Shown: positions 23,292-32,100 of the stretch, piece by piece
How the letters are laid out: the number at the start of each line of letters is the position of its first letter
How positions within the stretch are numbered: the first letter of the stretch is position 1
Assembly: GCA_046715235.1 (NCBI GenBank)
Contig: JBKJZO010000069.1
Span: 1-35,226, forward strand
Direction: 5' to 3'
DNA: 35,226 bases
Source of the DNA: JBKJZO01 sp046715235
Lineage (GTDB): Bacteria; Actinomycetota; Actinomycetes; BP-191
Made by a program: the position numbers and the translations under genes
Notes under the pieces: model-generated
What the model was told of the DNA's origin: nothing
Seen by the model: the letters and a program-made list of their open reading frames with translations, nothing else
The model's database searches: none

Positions 23292-25771
23292 CCGTGCCGC
23301 GCGTCGCAGTCGTGTTGGTCAACTACAAGGGCGCCGACGACACCATCACCTGCCTGCGCGCGTTCGACGAAGTCGACTGGCCCGCCGACCGGCTGCAGCT
23401 GATCGTCGTCGACAACGCCTCCGGTGACGGCAGCGCTGAACGGATCCGGTCCGCCGTACCGCGTGCTCTCGTCGTCGAATCCCCTGTCAACACAGGGTTT
23501 GCGGGCGGTTGCAACGCCGGAGTCGCCGCTGCCGACGCTGACTACATCGGCTTCATCAACAACGACGCGCGGCCGCACCGGGACTGGGTCAAGGCTGCTG
23601 TCGACGGTCTTGCGCGTGACCGCTCCCTCGCGGCGGTGGCGAGCAAGGTGCTCGACTGGGACGGCAAGGCGGTCGACTTCGTCGACGGGTCGCTGACGTT
23701 CTACGGCATGGGCTACAAGCGCGAGGTCACCCTGCCCGACGACCCGGCGTACGACGAGCCACGCGACGTTCTCTTCGCGACCGGTGCGGCGATGTTCGTG
23801 CGCGCCCCGGTCTTTGCCGAGGTGGGGGGCTTCGACGAGCGGTTCTTCATGTTCTACGAGGACGTCGACCTCGGCTGGCGGCTCAACCTGCTCGGGCACC
23901 GGGTGCGTTACGTGCCCACGTCGATCGCTTTTCACAAGCACCACGCGTCGATGAAGAAGTACGGGCAGTGGCGCGAGGACTTCCTGCTCGAGCGCAACGC
24001 GCTCTACTCGATGGTCAAGAACTACGACGACCAGACGCTGGCACGCGTGTTACCCGCGGCGCTGGCGCTCGCCGTACGCCGGGGGATGGCTCGAGGTGAC
24101 GTCGACACCACGGTGCTCGACCTCTCGCGGGGTGCAGGGAACGAGCGGGAGGACTCGCTGCCGGTGTCGAAGCGGGCGCTCGCGCCGGTCTTCGCCATCG
24201 ACGCCCTCGTCTCCGAGCTGCCGGAGCTGATGGCTGATCGTGAGCGGGTGCAGGCCGCGCGTCGCCGTAGCGACCGGGACCTGTTTCCCTTGTTCCGTCA
24301 GGCACTCGAGCCGGCCGAGGGCGACCGTGACTACCTGAAGGGATACCGCGCAGTGGTCGAGGCGATGGGCATCGAGGAGCACTTCGCGACCAGGCGGCGC
24401 GTCGTCGTCGTCACGGGCGACCCGCTGACGCCGAAGATGGCCGGCCCCGCGATCCGCGCGTGGGAGATCGCCACGGCGCTCTCGGAGGAGCACGAGGTCG
24501 AGCTCATCACGACGCAGGTCTGCGAGGTCACCCACCCGCGTTTCCGCGTTCGCTCGGTCAACGGCTACCGCGAGTTGCGCAAGCTCGAGGAGTGGTGCGA
24601 TGTCCTTGTGTTCCAGGGGTTTCTGCTCGAGGTCTACCCCTGGCTGAAGAAGAGCCGCAAAGTGCTGGTCGTCGACATCTACGACCCGTTCCACCTGGAG
24701 CAGCTAGAGCAGGCGCGCGATCTCGGTGAGCGTGAGCGCTACGCCGCCGTCATCAACTCGGTCAACACGCTCAACGAGCAGCTCCGCCGCGCCGACTTCC
24801 TCATGTGCGCGTCCGACAAGCAGCGCGACTTCTGGCTCGGTCAGCTCGCCGCGCTCGGCCGGGTCAACCCGCTGACGTACGACGACGACGAGACCATGCA
24901 GTCGCTGATCGCTGTCGTGCCGTTCGGCGTTTCCGACACTCCGCCCGTGCGTACCCGCTCGGCGATCAAGGGTTCGGTCCCGGGAATCGGCGCCGCGGAC
25001 AAGGTGATCCTCTGGGGCGGCGGCATCTACAACTGGTTCGACCCGTTGACGCTGCTGCGGGCCGTCGATCGCGTGCGGCACAAGCGCGCCGACGTACGAC
25101 TCTTCTTCCTCGGGCTCGCGCACCCCAACCCGGACGTGCCCGAGATGCGCATGGCGGGCGCGACGCGCGAGCTGTCCGACGAGCTCGGTCTCACCGGCAC
25201 ACATGTCTTCTTCAACGAGAGCTGGGTGGAGTACGACGACCGCGCCAACTACCTGCTCGACGCCGACATCGGTGTGTCGACGCATCTGGACCATGTCGAG
25301 ACGGCGTTCTCGTTCCGCACCCGAATCCTCGACTACTTCTGGGCCGGGCTGCCCGTCGTCGCAACGCGCGGCGATGCGCTCGCCGACGTCATCGAGGCGG
25401 AGGCGCTGGGCGTCACCGTCGCGCCCGAGGACGTCGAAGGCCTGGCCGACGCGCTGCTGCGCCTGCTCGACGACGACGCGTTCGCGGCCCTGTGCCGCGA
25501 CAACATCGCCGGCATCTCGCGTCGCTACCAGTGGGCGAGCGCGCTGCAGCCGCTGGTGCAGTTCTGCCGCGACCCGCGCCGCGCTGCCGACCTCGTCGCA
25601 GGCCTGGGTCCCGAGCCGTTGCTGCACCCGATGACCACCGGCCCCGGCCAGTCGCGCCGTAACCCGATCGGCGACTTCGCACTGCTGCGCCGCTACCTGC
25701 GCCAAGGCGGCGTCCGCGAGGTGGTGCGACGCGCGACGGGCCGCCTCGCGAGGTTGTCCCGCTCGCGCTAG
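23288..25771 (+). CDS. Two-domain glycosyltransferase (GT2 + GT4)
   Basis: An 827-residue fusion. The N-terminal GT2 domain (about 1-300) has VAVVLVNYKGADDTITCLRA, VVDNASGDGS, the metal-binding NNDA (91-94) and FFMFYEDVDLGWRLNLLG. A helical linker leads to a GT-B domain (about 370-780) with MAGPAIRAWEIATALSEEH, VVPFGVSD, KVILWGGGIYNWFDPLTLL and the sugar-nucleotide region FRTRILDYFWAGLPVVATRG. The GTG at 23288 overlaps wzt as GTGA, so it belongs to the wzm-wzt operon. It probably adds two successive sugars to the growing glycan. Donors are not evident. It is a paralogue of the second and third domains of the protein at 29106. Confidence 0.9.
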   Translation: MTVPRVAVVLVNYKGADDTITCLRAFDEVDWPADRLQLIVVDNASGDGSAERIRSAVPRALVVESPVNTGFAGGCNAGVAAADADYIGFINNDARPHRDWVKAAVDGLARDRSLAAVASKVLDWDGKAVDFVDGSLTFYGMGYKREVTLPDDPAYDEPRDVLFATGAAMFVRAPVFAEVGGFDERFFMFYEDVDLGWRLNLLGHRVRYVPTSIAFHKHHASMKKYGQWREDFLLERNALYSMVKNYDDQTLARVLPAALALAVRRGMARGDVDTTVLDLSRGAGNEREDSLPVSKRALAPVFAIDALVSELPELMADRERVQAARRRSDRDLFPLFRQALEPAEGDRDYLKGYRAVVEAMGIEEHFATRRRVVVVTGDPLTPKMAGPAIRAWEIATALSEEHEVELITTQVCEVTHPRFRVRSVNGYRELRKLEEWCDVLVFQGFLLEVYPWLKKSRKVLVVDIYDPFHLEQLEQARDLGERERYAAVINSVNTLNEQLRRADFLMCASDKQRDFWLGQLAALGRVNPLTYDDDETMQSLIAVVPFGVSDTPPVRTRSAIKGSVPGIGAADKVILWGGGIYNWFDPLTLLRAVDRVRHKRADVRLFFLGLAHPNPDVPEMRMAGATRELSDELGLTGTHVFFNESWVEYDDRANYLLDADIGVSTHLDHVETAFSFRTRILDYFWAGLPVVATRGDALADVIEAEALGVTVAPEDVEGLADALLRLLDDDAFAALCRDNIAGISRRYQWASALQPLVQFCRDPRRAADLVAGLGPEPLLHPMTTGPGQSRRNPIGDFALLRRYLRQGGVREVVRRATGRLARLSRSR

Positions 25772-25806
25772 CTGTCCCGCGTGCATGGGCCTCAATTCGG
25801 CCAGTT

Positions 25807-25874
25807 GATCAAGTTGTCGAAGCACGTCGTCGAGCGCGAGCGTGAATTTGGGCAGTGACTTCGACAACCTGATC
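25807..25874. repeat. Palindromic intergenic repeat, copy B
   Basis: Arms gatcaagttgtcgaag (25807-25822) and cttcgacaacctgatc (25859-25874) pair at 15 of 16 positions around a 36-nt spacer. It starts 35 nt after the stop of the GT2-GT4 gene and lies upstream of the PhoX-like gene in the same orientation. The spacer ends GAGCGTGAATTTGGGCAGTG, sharing GAGCGTG with copies A and C and GAATT with copy D. It may terminate the wzm-wzt-GT transcript. Confidence 0.85.
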
Positions 25875-26013
25875 GTTAACCCGGCGCCGCCTCGGCAGTC
25901 GCGTGGCCCCATACATCCAGCGGACACGCGACGTTTACCGCGCGGTCGGTGGCCGGCCATGGTGCGCTCTTACGTTTCGTGGGACTCGATTTCATCCCAC
26001 CGAGGAGTGACTC

Positions 26014-27915
26014 GTGACCGCGATCTACGACGACGAAGCGGCGCTGAACCCTGCCACCGAGCCGCACATGAGCACGTTGATCACCTCGCGCTTGTCACGG
26101 CGGTCCGTGCTGGGCGGCGGGATGGCGCTCGCCGCAGGCTTCCTGACGACCGGGATCGCAACCTCGCCGGCGTACGCGCACGGCGACGCGAAGACGCGAC
26201 GTCGTCACCTCCTCGGCTACGACGCGATCCCGCTCGGTTACAGCGACGACGTCGTCGTACCTCCCGGCTACACCGCGCGGGCGTTCATCCCGTGGGGTAC
26301 GCCGATCCTCGGCAGCTTCCCGGCGTTCGTGCCCGGCGGCAACACGGCGGCGGAGCAGGCCGAGCAGATCGGCATGCACCACGATGGCATGCACTACTTC
26401 CCGCTGCGCCGCGGTCGGCGCGAGAGTGAGCGGGGTCTGATCGCCGTCAACCATGAGTACACGGACGAGGGTTACCTCCACACCGGTACGACGACGGTCC
26501 CGCCCAAGGCGTCGTGGACGCTCGAGATGGTGCGCAAGTCGCAGAACGCGCACGGCGTCAGCGTCGTGGAGATCGAGCGCGACGAGCACGGCGAGTGGCA
26601 CGTCGTTCCTTCGAAGCGCAACCGCCGGATCACCGCCAACACCGAGATGGTGTTCTCCGGGCCGGCCGCCGGTCACCGCTTGCTGCGCACCGCCGCCGAC
26701 CCGGCCGGGCGCACGCCGCTGGGCACGTTCAACAACTGCGCCAACGGTTACACCCCGTGGGGCACCTACCTCACGTGCGAGGAGAACTTCAACGGCTACT
26801 TCCAGGTCAACCCCGGGGCGTACGACGCCGAGCACGCAGCGCTCAACACGCGGTACGGCATCGGCGGCGACCGCAACAACTGGGCCACCAACGACCCGCG
26901 CTTCGTCGTCACGGCAGCCGACCCGAACGAGCCAAGCCGGCACGGTTGGGTCGTCGAGATCGACCCGTTCGATCCCATGTCGACCCCGGTCAAGCGCACG
27001 GCCCTCGGCCGGCTCAAGCACGAGGGCGCGTTCGCGCACGTGTCGAAGCGGGGTCGAGTCGTCGTCTACATGGGCGACGACCAGGTGAACGAGTACGTCT
27101 ACAAGTTCGTCAGCGCCGGCAACTGGGAATCCATGCTCGCTCGCGGGCGTAGCCCACTCGACAACGGGACGTTGTACGTCGGCAAGTTCAACGACGACGG
27201 CTCGGGCGAATGGCTCCCGCTCGTACACGGCTCCGGCCCGCTCACCGAAGCGAACGGCTTCGCCGACCAGGGTGACGTGCTGGTCAAAACGCGGCTCGCC
27301 GCGACGGCGCTCGGCGCAACGCCGATGGACCGGCCGGAGTGGACCACGGTCGATCCCACGACCGGCATGGTCTACCTGACGCTCACGAACAACACCAGTT
27401 CGGCGAAGGTCGAGAACGCCCCTAACCCGCGCAAGCCCAACCCGTCGGGTCACATCCTTCGCTGGTCCGAGCACCGCGGCGACCACGCGGCGACGACGTT
27501 CGAATGGGACTTGTTCCTGCTTGCGGGGGCGGGCCGGTCGAGTGGTGACGGGTCCACGATCGAGGACGCCGACGCGTTCGGTTCGCCCGACGGCCTCTGG
27601 GCCGACTGCGACGGCCGGGTCTGGATCCAGACCGACGGAGCGCAGCCAACGGGGGCGAACGACCAGATGCTGGCTGCGAATCCCAACGTCACTGACTCTG
27701 AAGGGGCGCCCGAGATCAAGCGCTTCTTCACCGGGGTCAAGGCCTGCGAGGTCACCGGGGTCATCACCACCCCGGACCAGCGGACGATGTTCGTCAACCT
27801 CCAGCACCCGGGAGAGGGCGGCGGCAGCACGTGGCCGCGGCTCGACGGCATCACGACGCCCCGCTCGGCCACAGTCGTAGTGACCAAGGACAACTGCGGA
27901 GTAATCGGCACCTAA
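26014..27915 (+). CDS. PhoX-like (DUF839) secreted phosphatase, Tat substrate
   Basis: A 633-residue protein with a twin-arginine signal (LSRRSVLGGGMALAAGFLTT, Arg29-Arg30; likely cleavage after AYA at 55). The mature part matches the PhoX/DUF839 family: GLIAVNHEYTDEGYLHTGTT, the NCANGYTPWGTYLTCEENFN block, DPFDPMSTPVKRTALGRLKH and VVVYMGDDQVNEYVYKFV. PhoX enzymes are calcium- and iron-dependent phosphomonoesterases exported folded, often induced by phosphate limitation. No PHO-box-like sequence is convincing upstream. The GTG at 26014 has GAGGAG upstream. It interrupts the polysaccharide genes and is bounded by repeat copies B and C. Confidence 0.9.
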   Translation: MTAIYDDEAALNPATEPHMSTLITSRLSRRSVLGGGMALAAGFLTTGIATSPAYAHGDAKTRRRHLLGYDAIPLGYSDDVVVPPGYTARAFIPWGTPILGSFPAFVPGGNTAAEQAEQIGMHHDGMHYFPLRRGRRESERGLIAVNHEYTDEGYLHTGTTTVPPKASWTLEMVRKSQNAHGVSVVEIERDEHGEWHVVPSKRNRRITANTEMVFSGPAAGHRLLRTAADPAGRTPLGTFNNCANGYTPWGTYLTCEENFNGYFQVNPGAYDAEHAALNTRYGIGGDRNNWATNDPRFVVTAADPNEPSRHGWVVEIDPFDPMSTPVKRTALGRLKHEGAFAHVSKRGRVVVYMGDDQVNEYVYKFVSAGNWESMLARGRSPLDNGTLYVGKFNDDGSGEWLPLVHGSGPLTEANGFADQGDVLVKTRLAATALGATPMDRPEWTTVDPTTGMVYLTLTNNTSSAKVENAPNPRKPNPSGHILRWSEHRGDHAATTFEWDLFLLAGAGRSSGDGSTIEDADAFGSPDGLWADCDGRVWIQTDGAQPTGANDQMLAANPNVTDSEGAPEIKRFFTGVKACEVTGVITTPDQRTMFVNLQHPGEGGGSTWPRLDGITTPRSATVVVTKDNCGVIGT

Positions 27916-27929
27916 AGCGGCAGCAAGAC

Positions 27930-27996
27930 GATCAAGTTGTCGAAGCCAGTCCCCGTGAACGAGCGTGGTTCCGGGCGCGACTTCGACAACTTGATC
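27930..27996. repeat. Palindromic intergenic repeat, copy C (perfect arms)
   Basis: Arms gatcaagttgtcgaag (27930-27945) and cttcgacaacttgatc (27981-27996) are exact complements, 16 of 16, around a 35-nt spacer containing GAACGAGCGTGG. It lies between the convergent PhoX gene (stop at 27915) and the AbiEi/DUF559 pseudogene, whose TAA begins 1 nt beyond the right arm. A bidirectional terminator role is plausible. Confidence 0.9.
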
Positions 27997-27997
27997 G

Positions 27998-28935
27998 TTA
28001 CGCCTGGAGCCGCGGCGGCAGCGGCGGTTCGATCCCGAAGCGCTGTGCCTGCTCGACGACGTTCGCCCAGATGTCGCCGGCCAGGCTCTGCTCGTCCCTG
28101 AGCCGCCGGTCGCTGACGCGGATCGTGACCCACTGCAGCCGGCGGAGGGCTTCGTCGCGGAGCTGGTCGTCGTGCCGCTGCGCATCCGTCAGGTGGTGGC
28201 GGCCGTCGTACTCGATAGCGATCTTGTACGACGGCAGTGCGCAGTCGACGTACCTGCGCCCCCGCGGTAGCTGCGGCACATGTTGCCGAACGGGTGTTGG
28301 GAGTGACCAGCGGGCCATGAAGTCGTACAGCCGCATCTCGCCGCCCGAGTGACTGCCGCCGCAGGCCATCTCGACGGTTCGGAACAACTCTGAGCGGCGG
28401 CGTACCTGAGGCATGCGCAAGATCGTTCGTGAAAGTCGCCCCTTGACGTGCGGTTGCTGCGGAACGCTTCCGCCACCAGGGTCTGGCGCGCGTCCGCGCT
28501 CTCAAGCACCCCGAATGCATCGACCAGCGAGCGCTCCAGTGATGTGACGGGCAGATCGCTGCGCGCCGCCCAGTCGGCGCCGTCCAGTGGAGTGGTCACG
28601 GTGTGGACCGTGATCCCCTCGCGCGGACTGCACTTCTTGCGAAGGACGGTGATGTGGATCTCGTCGCTGTCCGGCACCCGGAGATCCCAGAGGCGGGCCG
28701 CGGTCGTATGGCTGAGCACGGCTCCTTCGAGTGTGAGCACCGCCATCCACAGCCGGGCGCTCGTCGGCAGCTCGAGAGCACCGGCGACGTACATCGTGTG
28801 CGGCGCAACCGTGCGGTAGAGCCCCTCGCTTTCCAGATCGCGCAGAAGGTCAGGTGGTCTGCCGTGCTCAGCCGCTTGGGAAACCGTGAAGACGCCGTGC
28901 TGCCGCTCCAGCAACTGCTCCCAGGACTCCGCCAT
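27998..28935 (-). pseudogene. AbiEi-type / DUF559 nuclease-like gene with a single-base frameshift
   Basis: From ATG 28935 the first frame reads MAESWEQLLERQHGVFTVSQ, an AbiEi-type winged-helix N-terminus, then LEGAVLSHTTAARLWDLRVP and LPVTSLERSLVDAFGVLES. At about 28424 one base appears to be missing: the frame goes off after SRGDFHER, while the next frame continues as ILRMPQVRRRSELFRTVEMA and VDCALPSYKIAIEYDGRHHL, the DUF559 (Vsr-like PD-(D/E)XK) signature, to a TAA at 27998. Restoring one base gives about 312 residues, the usual length for this actinobacterial family. It could be a true pseudogene or a sequencing error. The gene is flanked by repeat copies C and D. Confidence 0.85.
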
Positions 28936-28989
28936 CGGGGCATGCTTGCGCCGGGAGGGTGCTCCAGCCGGCGCGAAACCGAATCTGTG

Positions 28990-29055
28990 GATCAACCTGT
29001 CGAAGTTGTCCCGATCCACACGCACGAATTCGGCGGTCGCTTCGACAACTTGATC
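28990..29055. repeat. Palindromic intergenic repeat, copy D
   Basis: Arms gatcaacctgtcgaag (28990-29005) and cttcgacaacttgatc (29040-29055) pair at 14 of 16 positions around a 34-nt spacer that ends ACGAATTCGGCGGTCG. Unlike copies A to C it is not at a 3' end: it lies between the divergent starts of the AbiEi/DUF559 pseudogene (55 nt away) and the methyltransferase-glycosyltransferase gene (51 nt away). With copy C it brackets the pseudogene. Confidence 0.85.
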
Positions 29056-29105
29056 ATCTTGGGCCTGAACGGCTGGGGTGCGGCGGGCCGGTAGGCTCGC
29101 TGGCC

Positions 29106-32100
29106 GTGGAACCACTCCTGACGACGTCCTTCGACCGCTACGCCCGCTACACCTACCTGTGGCGGCTCCGGCGCGAGGCCATGGGCGCGGCGCCGATCAG
29201 CATCCTCGACGTCGGCGACCCCTACGGCACGATGGCCGAGCTGTTCCCCGGCGACCGCACCGTCTCGATCGACATCTACGCCGAGTCGCCGTCGACGTAC
29301 TCCGGCCATCAGCACGTCATCGGGTCGGGCTTCCAGCTGCCCTTCGCTGACGGATCGTTCGACCTGGTCGCGGCGCACGACGTACTCGAGCATTTGCCCA
29401 ACGACCGCCGGGGTGAGTTCTTCGACGAGCTGCTTCGGGTCAGCAAAGGCCCAGTCCTCGTCGTGGCGCCGTTCGCCGACCCGCGCGCCACGCGGTGCGA
29501 GGACATCGTCAACGCCTACTACGTCGCGCGGTTCGGCCACGGGCTCGTGCAGCTCGACGAGCATGCCGAGTGCGGCCTCCCGGTGCTCGACGAGATGCTG
29601 CAGCTGCTCGACGAGCGGGGCGTCGAGCACAAGGCGCACGGCGACGGATGGCTCTACCACTGGCTGCCGTTCATGCTCATCAAGGGCCACAACACCAGTG
29701 AGCAGCGGCTCGAGCTCGATCGCCGCATCGACACGATGTTCAACACCACGTTGCGAGTCGAGGACCGCCGCGGCCCTCACTACCGTCGCGCGATCGTCAT
29801 GCGCCCGCCGGCGAAGAACTACCCCGAGTTCAACCCGCTCGCCGAGCCGGGAGACGTCGAGGGCGATCTCGCGCGCCTGACCGAGATCGGCTGGGAGATC
29901 ACCAAGGCGCTCCCCAAGGGGGAAGTCGCCGACCTCCTCGACTCCAATGTGCGCCAATGGGCAGAGGCGCAGGGCCGCGGCGAAGCACCCGTACAGGTGG
30001 CCGCCCTTAACCTGCTGGCGGCACTTGACGGAGCCGTCGAGCTAGCCGCGAGCACACCCACACCACTTGACGCCGGTACGTCGACCGCGCGGCCTTCCGT
30101 CGCCGTCATCCTCGTCAACCTCAACAGCCGTGACGAGCTTGCCGAGTCGCTGACATCCCTTGCGGCGCAGACCTATCCGAAGGATCTGCTCGACGTCATC
30201 GTCGTCGACAACGCCTCGACAGACGGCTCCCTCGAGCTGCTCGCCGAGCGCTTCCCATGGGCACGCGTGCTGCCGCAGGACACCAACACCGGTTTCTCCC
30301 CGGCGGTCAACACCGCCGCGCGCGCCGCCGATGCCGAGTGCGTCGTCATGCTCAACAACGACGCGCGGGTCGATCCCGACTTCATCGATCGGCTCGTCGA
30401 GCACTACGACCCGTCGACCGGAGCTGTCTGTGTGGCGGCGCAGATCCTGTCGTGGGACGGCGAGCGGCTCGACTTCGGCGAAGGCGCGGTCAACTTCTAC
30501 GGCATGGGCCAGCAGATCGGCTACGGCATGCCCGCAGCGTCGGGCGACGTCGAGGACGGCAAGGAGATCCTGTTCGCCTGCGGTGGCGCGATGCTCGTCA
30601 ACCGCAAGACCTACCTCGACTCCGGCGGGTTCGACGACGCCTTCTTCGCCTATTTCGAGGACGTCGACTTCGGCTGGCGCCTGTGGGTGCTCGGCTTCCG
30701 TGTCGTGTTCGCCGCGAAGGCCAAGGCCTATCACCGCATGCACGGCACGTCGTCGCGATTCCCTGCGCACCAGCGGTTCCTGCTCTACGAGCGCAACGCG
30801 CTGCGCACCGTCTTGAAGAACTACGACGACGTCAACCTCCACAAGGTCCTCGGTCCCGCGCTGATGCTGCTCATCCAGCGGACCCTGATGCGCGGCGGCG
30901 GACTCAACCGGCCGGCGTACGAGATCGGCGGCGACGTCGGCGCGACCGAGGAGATCGAACGGGTTGCCCTGGCGCACCTGCATGCGGTCGGCGACATCGT
31001 GGCCGATCTCGATCGGGTGCTCGAGACGCGCGCGACCATCCAGCGCGCCCGGCGGCGCGGCGACGACGAGGTGCTCGCGAAGTTCGGCCGGCCCTTCTGG
31101 CCGGTGCTGCCGCAGCGGGAGTACGCCGAGCTGCAGGAGCGACTCGTCACCGCCTTCGGACTCGACAGGGTCCACACCAAGGCCCGCGCGAGCCGGGTGC
31201 TCATCATCGCCAACGACCCGATCGCCGAGAAGATGAGCGGCCCGGCCATCCGCGCCTGGGAGATCGCCAAGGCCCTCGCCGGTACGGCGGACGTCACCGT
31301 CGCCGTACCGGTCGAGTCGACCCTCGACGCACCGGGGGTGACCCTCGAGCCGTACGACGACGAGGCGGCTCTGTTCGCACTGGCCCAGACCGCTGACGTG
31401 ATCCTCGTGCAGGGCTACACGATCGCGAAGAACCCTTCGCTCAAAAGGGTTCCGACCGTCGTCGTCGTCGACCTCTACGACCCTTGGCTGTTCGAGAACA
31501 TCGAGCTGCACACCGACGAGCCGCGCGGAGACGCGGCACTCGCGGGCGACGTCGCCGTACTCAACGAGTTGCTCGACGAAGGCGACTTCTTCATCTGCGC
31601 CTCTGAGCGGCAGCGCGACTACTGGCTGGGCATGCTCTCCGCGCGCGACCGCCTGACGCAGGGCCAGTACGCACTCGACCCGACGCTGCGCAAGCTCATC
31701 GACGTCGTGCCGTTCGGGCTTCCGGCGCGTGCGCCGCAGCACGTCAAACCGGTGCTCAAGGGAGTGCATCCGGCCATCGCCGCCGACGATCTCGTCGTCC
31801 TCTGGGGCGGCGGCACATGGGACTGGTTCGACCCGCTCAGCGTCATCGACGCGTTCAAGGTGGTCGTCGACCAGGTGCCCAACGCGAAGCTCTACTTCCT
31901 CGGTTTCCAGCTCGACACCGGCGGCGCGAAGGTCATGCGCGTCGCGGAGATGGCCAAACGCCGCGCGCAGGAGCTCGGGCTCGCCGGCAAGTCGGTCATC
32001 TTCGGTGACTGGGCGCCGTACGACCTGCGCGAGGCCTACCTGCTCGAGGCCGACATCGCTGTCACAGCGGTGCGCGACCTGGCCGAGACGCGGCTCGCGT

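Noticed and set aside
25881..26013. PHO box upstream of the PhoX-like gene
   Set aside because: No pair of direct 11-nt repeats of the PhoP type could be identified by eye.
26095..28185. 696-codon minus-strand open frame opposite the PhoX-like gene
   Set aside because: It is an Arg/Val-rich shadow frame typical of high-GC coding DNA; the plus strand has a Tat signal and family motifs.
27912..28520. 202-codon minus-strand frame reading through repeat C
   Set aside because: It lies in the third frame relative to the two AbiEi/DUF559 frames, carries no family motif and simply lacks a stop in the palindrome.
27930..29055. Repeats as a CRISPR array
   Set aside because: Copies are about 1 kb or more apart, separated by genes, and each is itself an inverted repeat; there are no regular short spacers and no cas genes.
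30042..31769. 575-codon minus-strand open frame within the three-domain fusion
   Set aside because: It is antisense to conserved GT2/GT4 motifs and has no recognisable domain.
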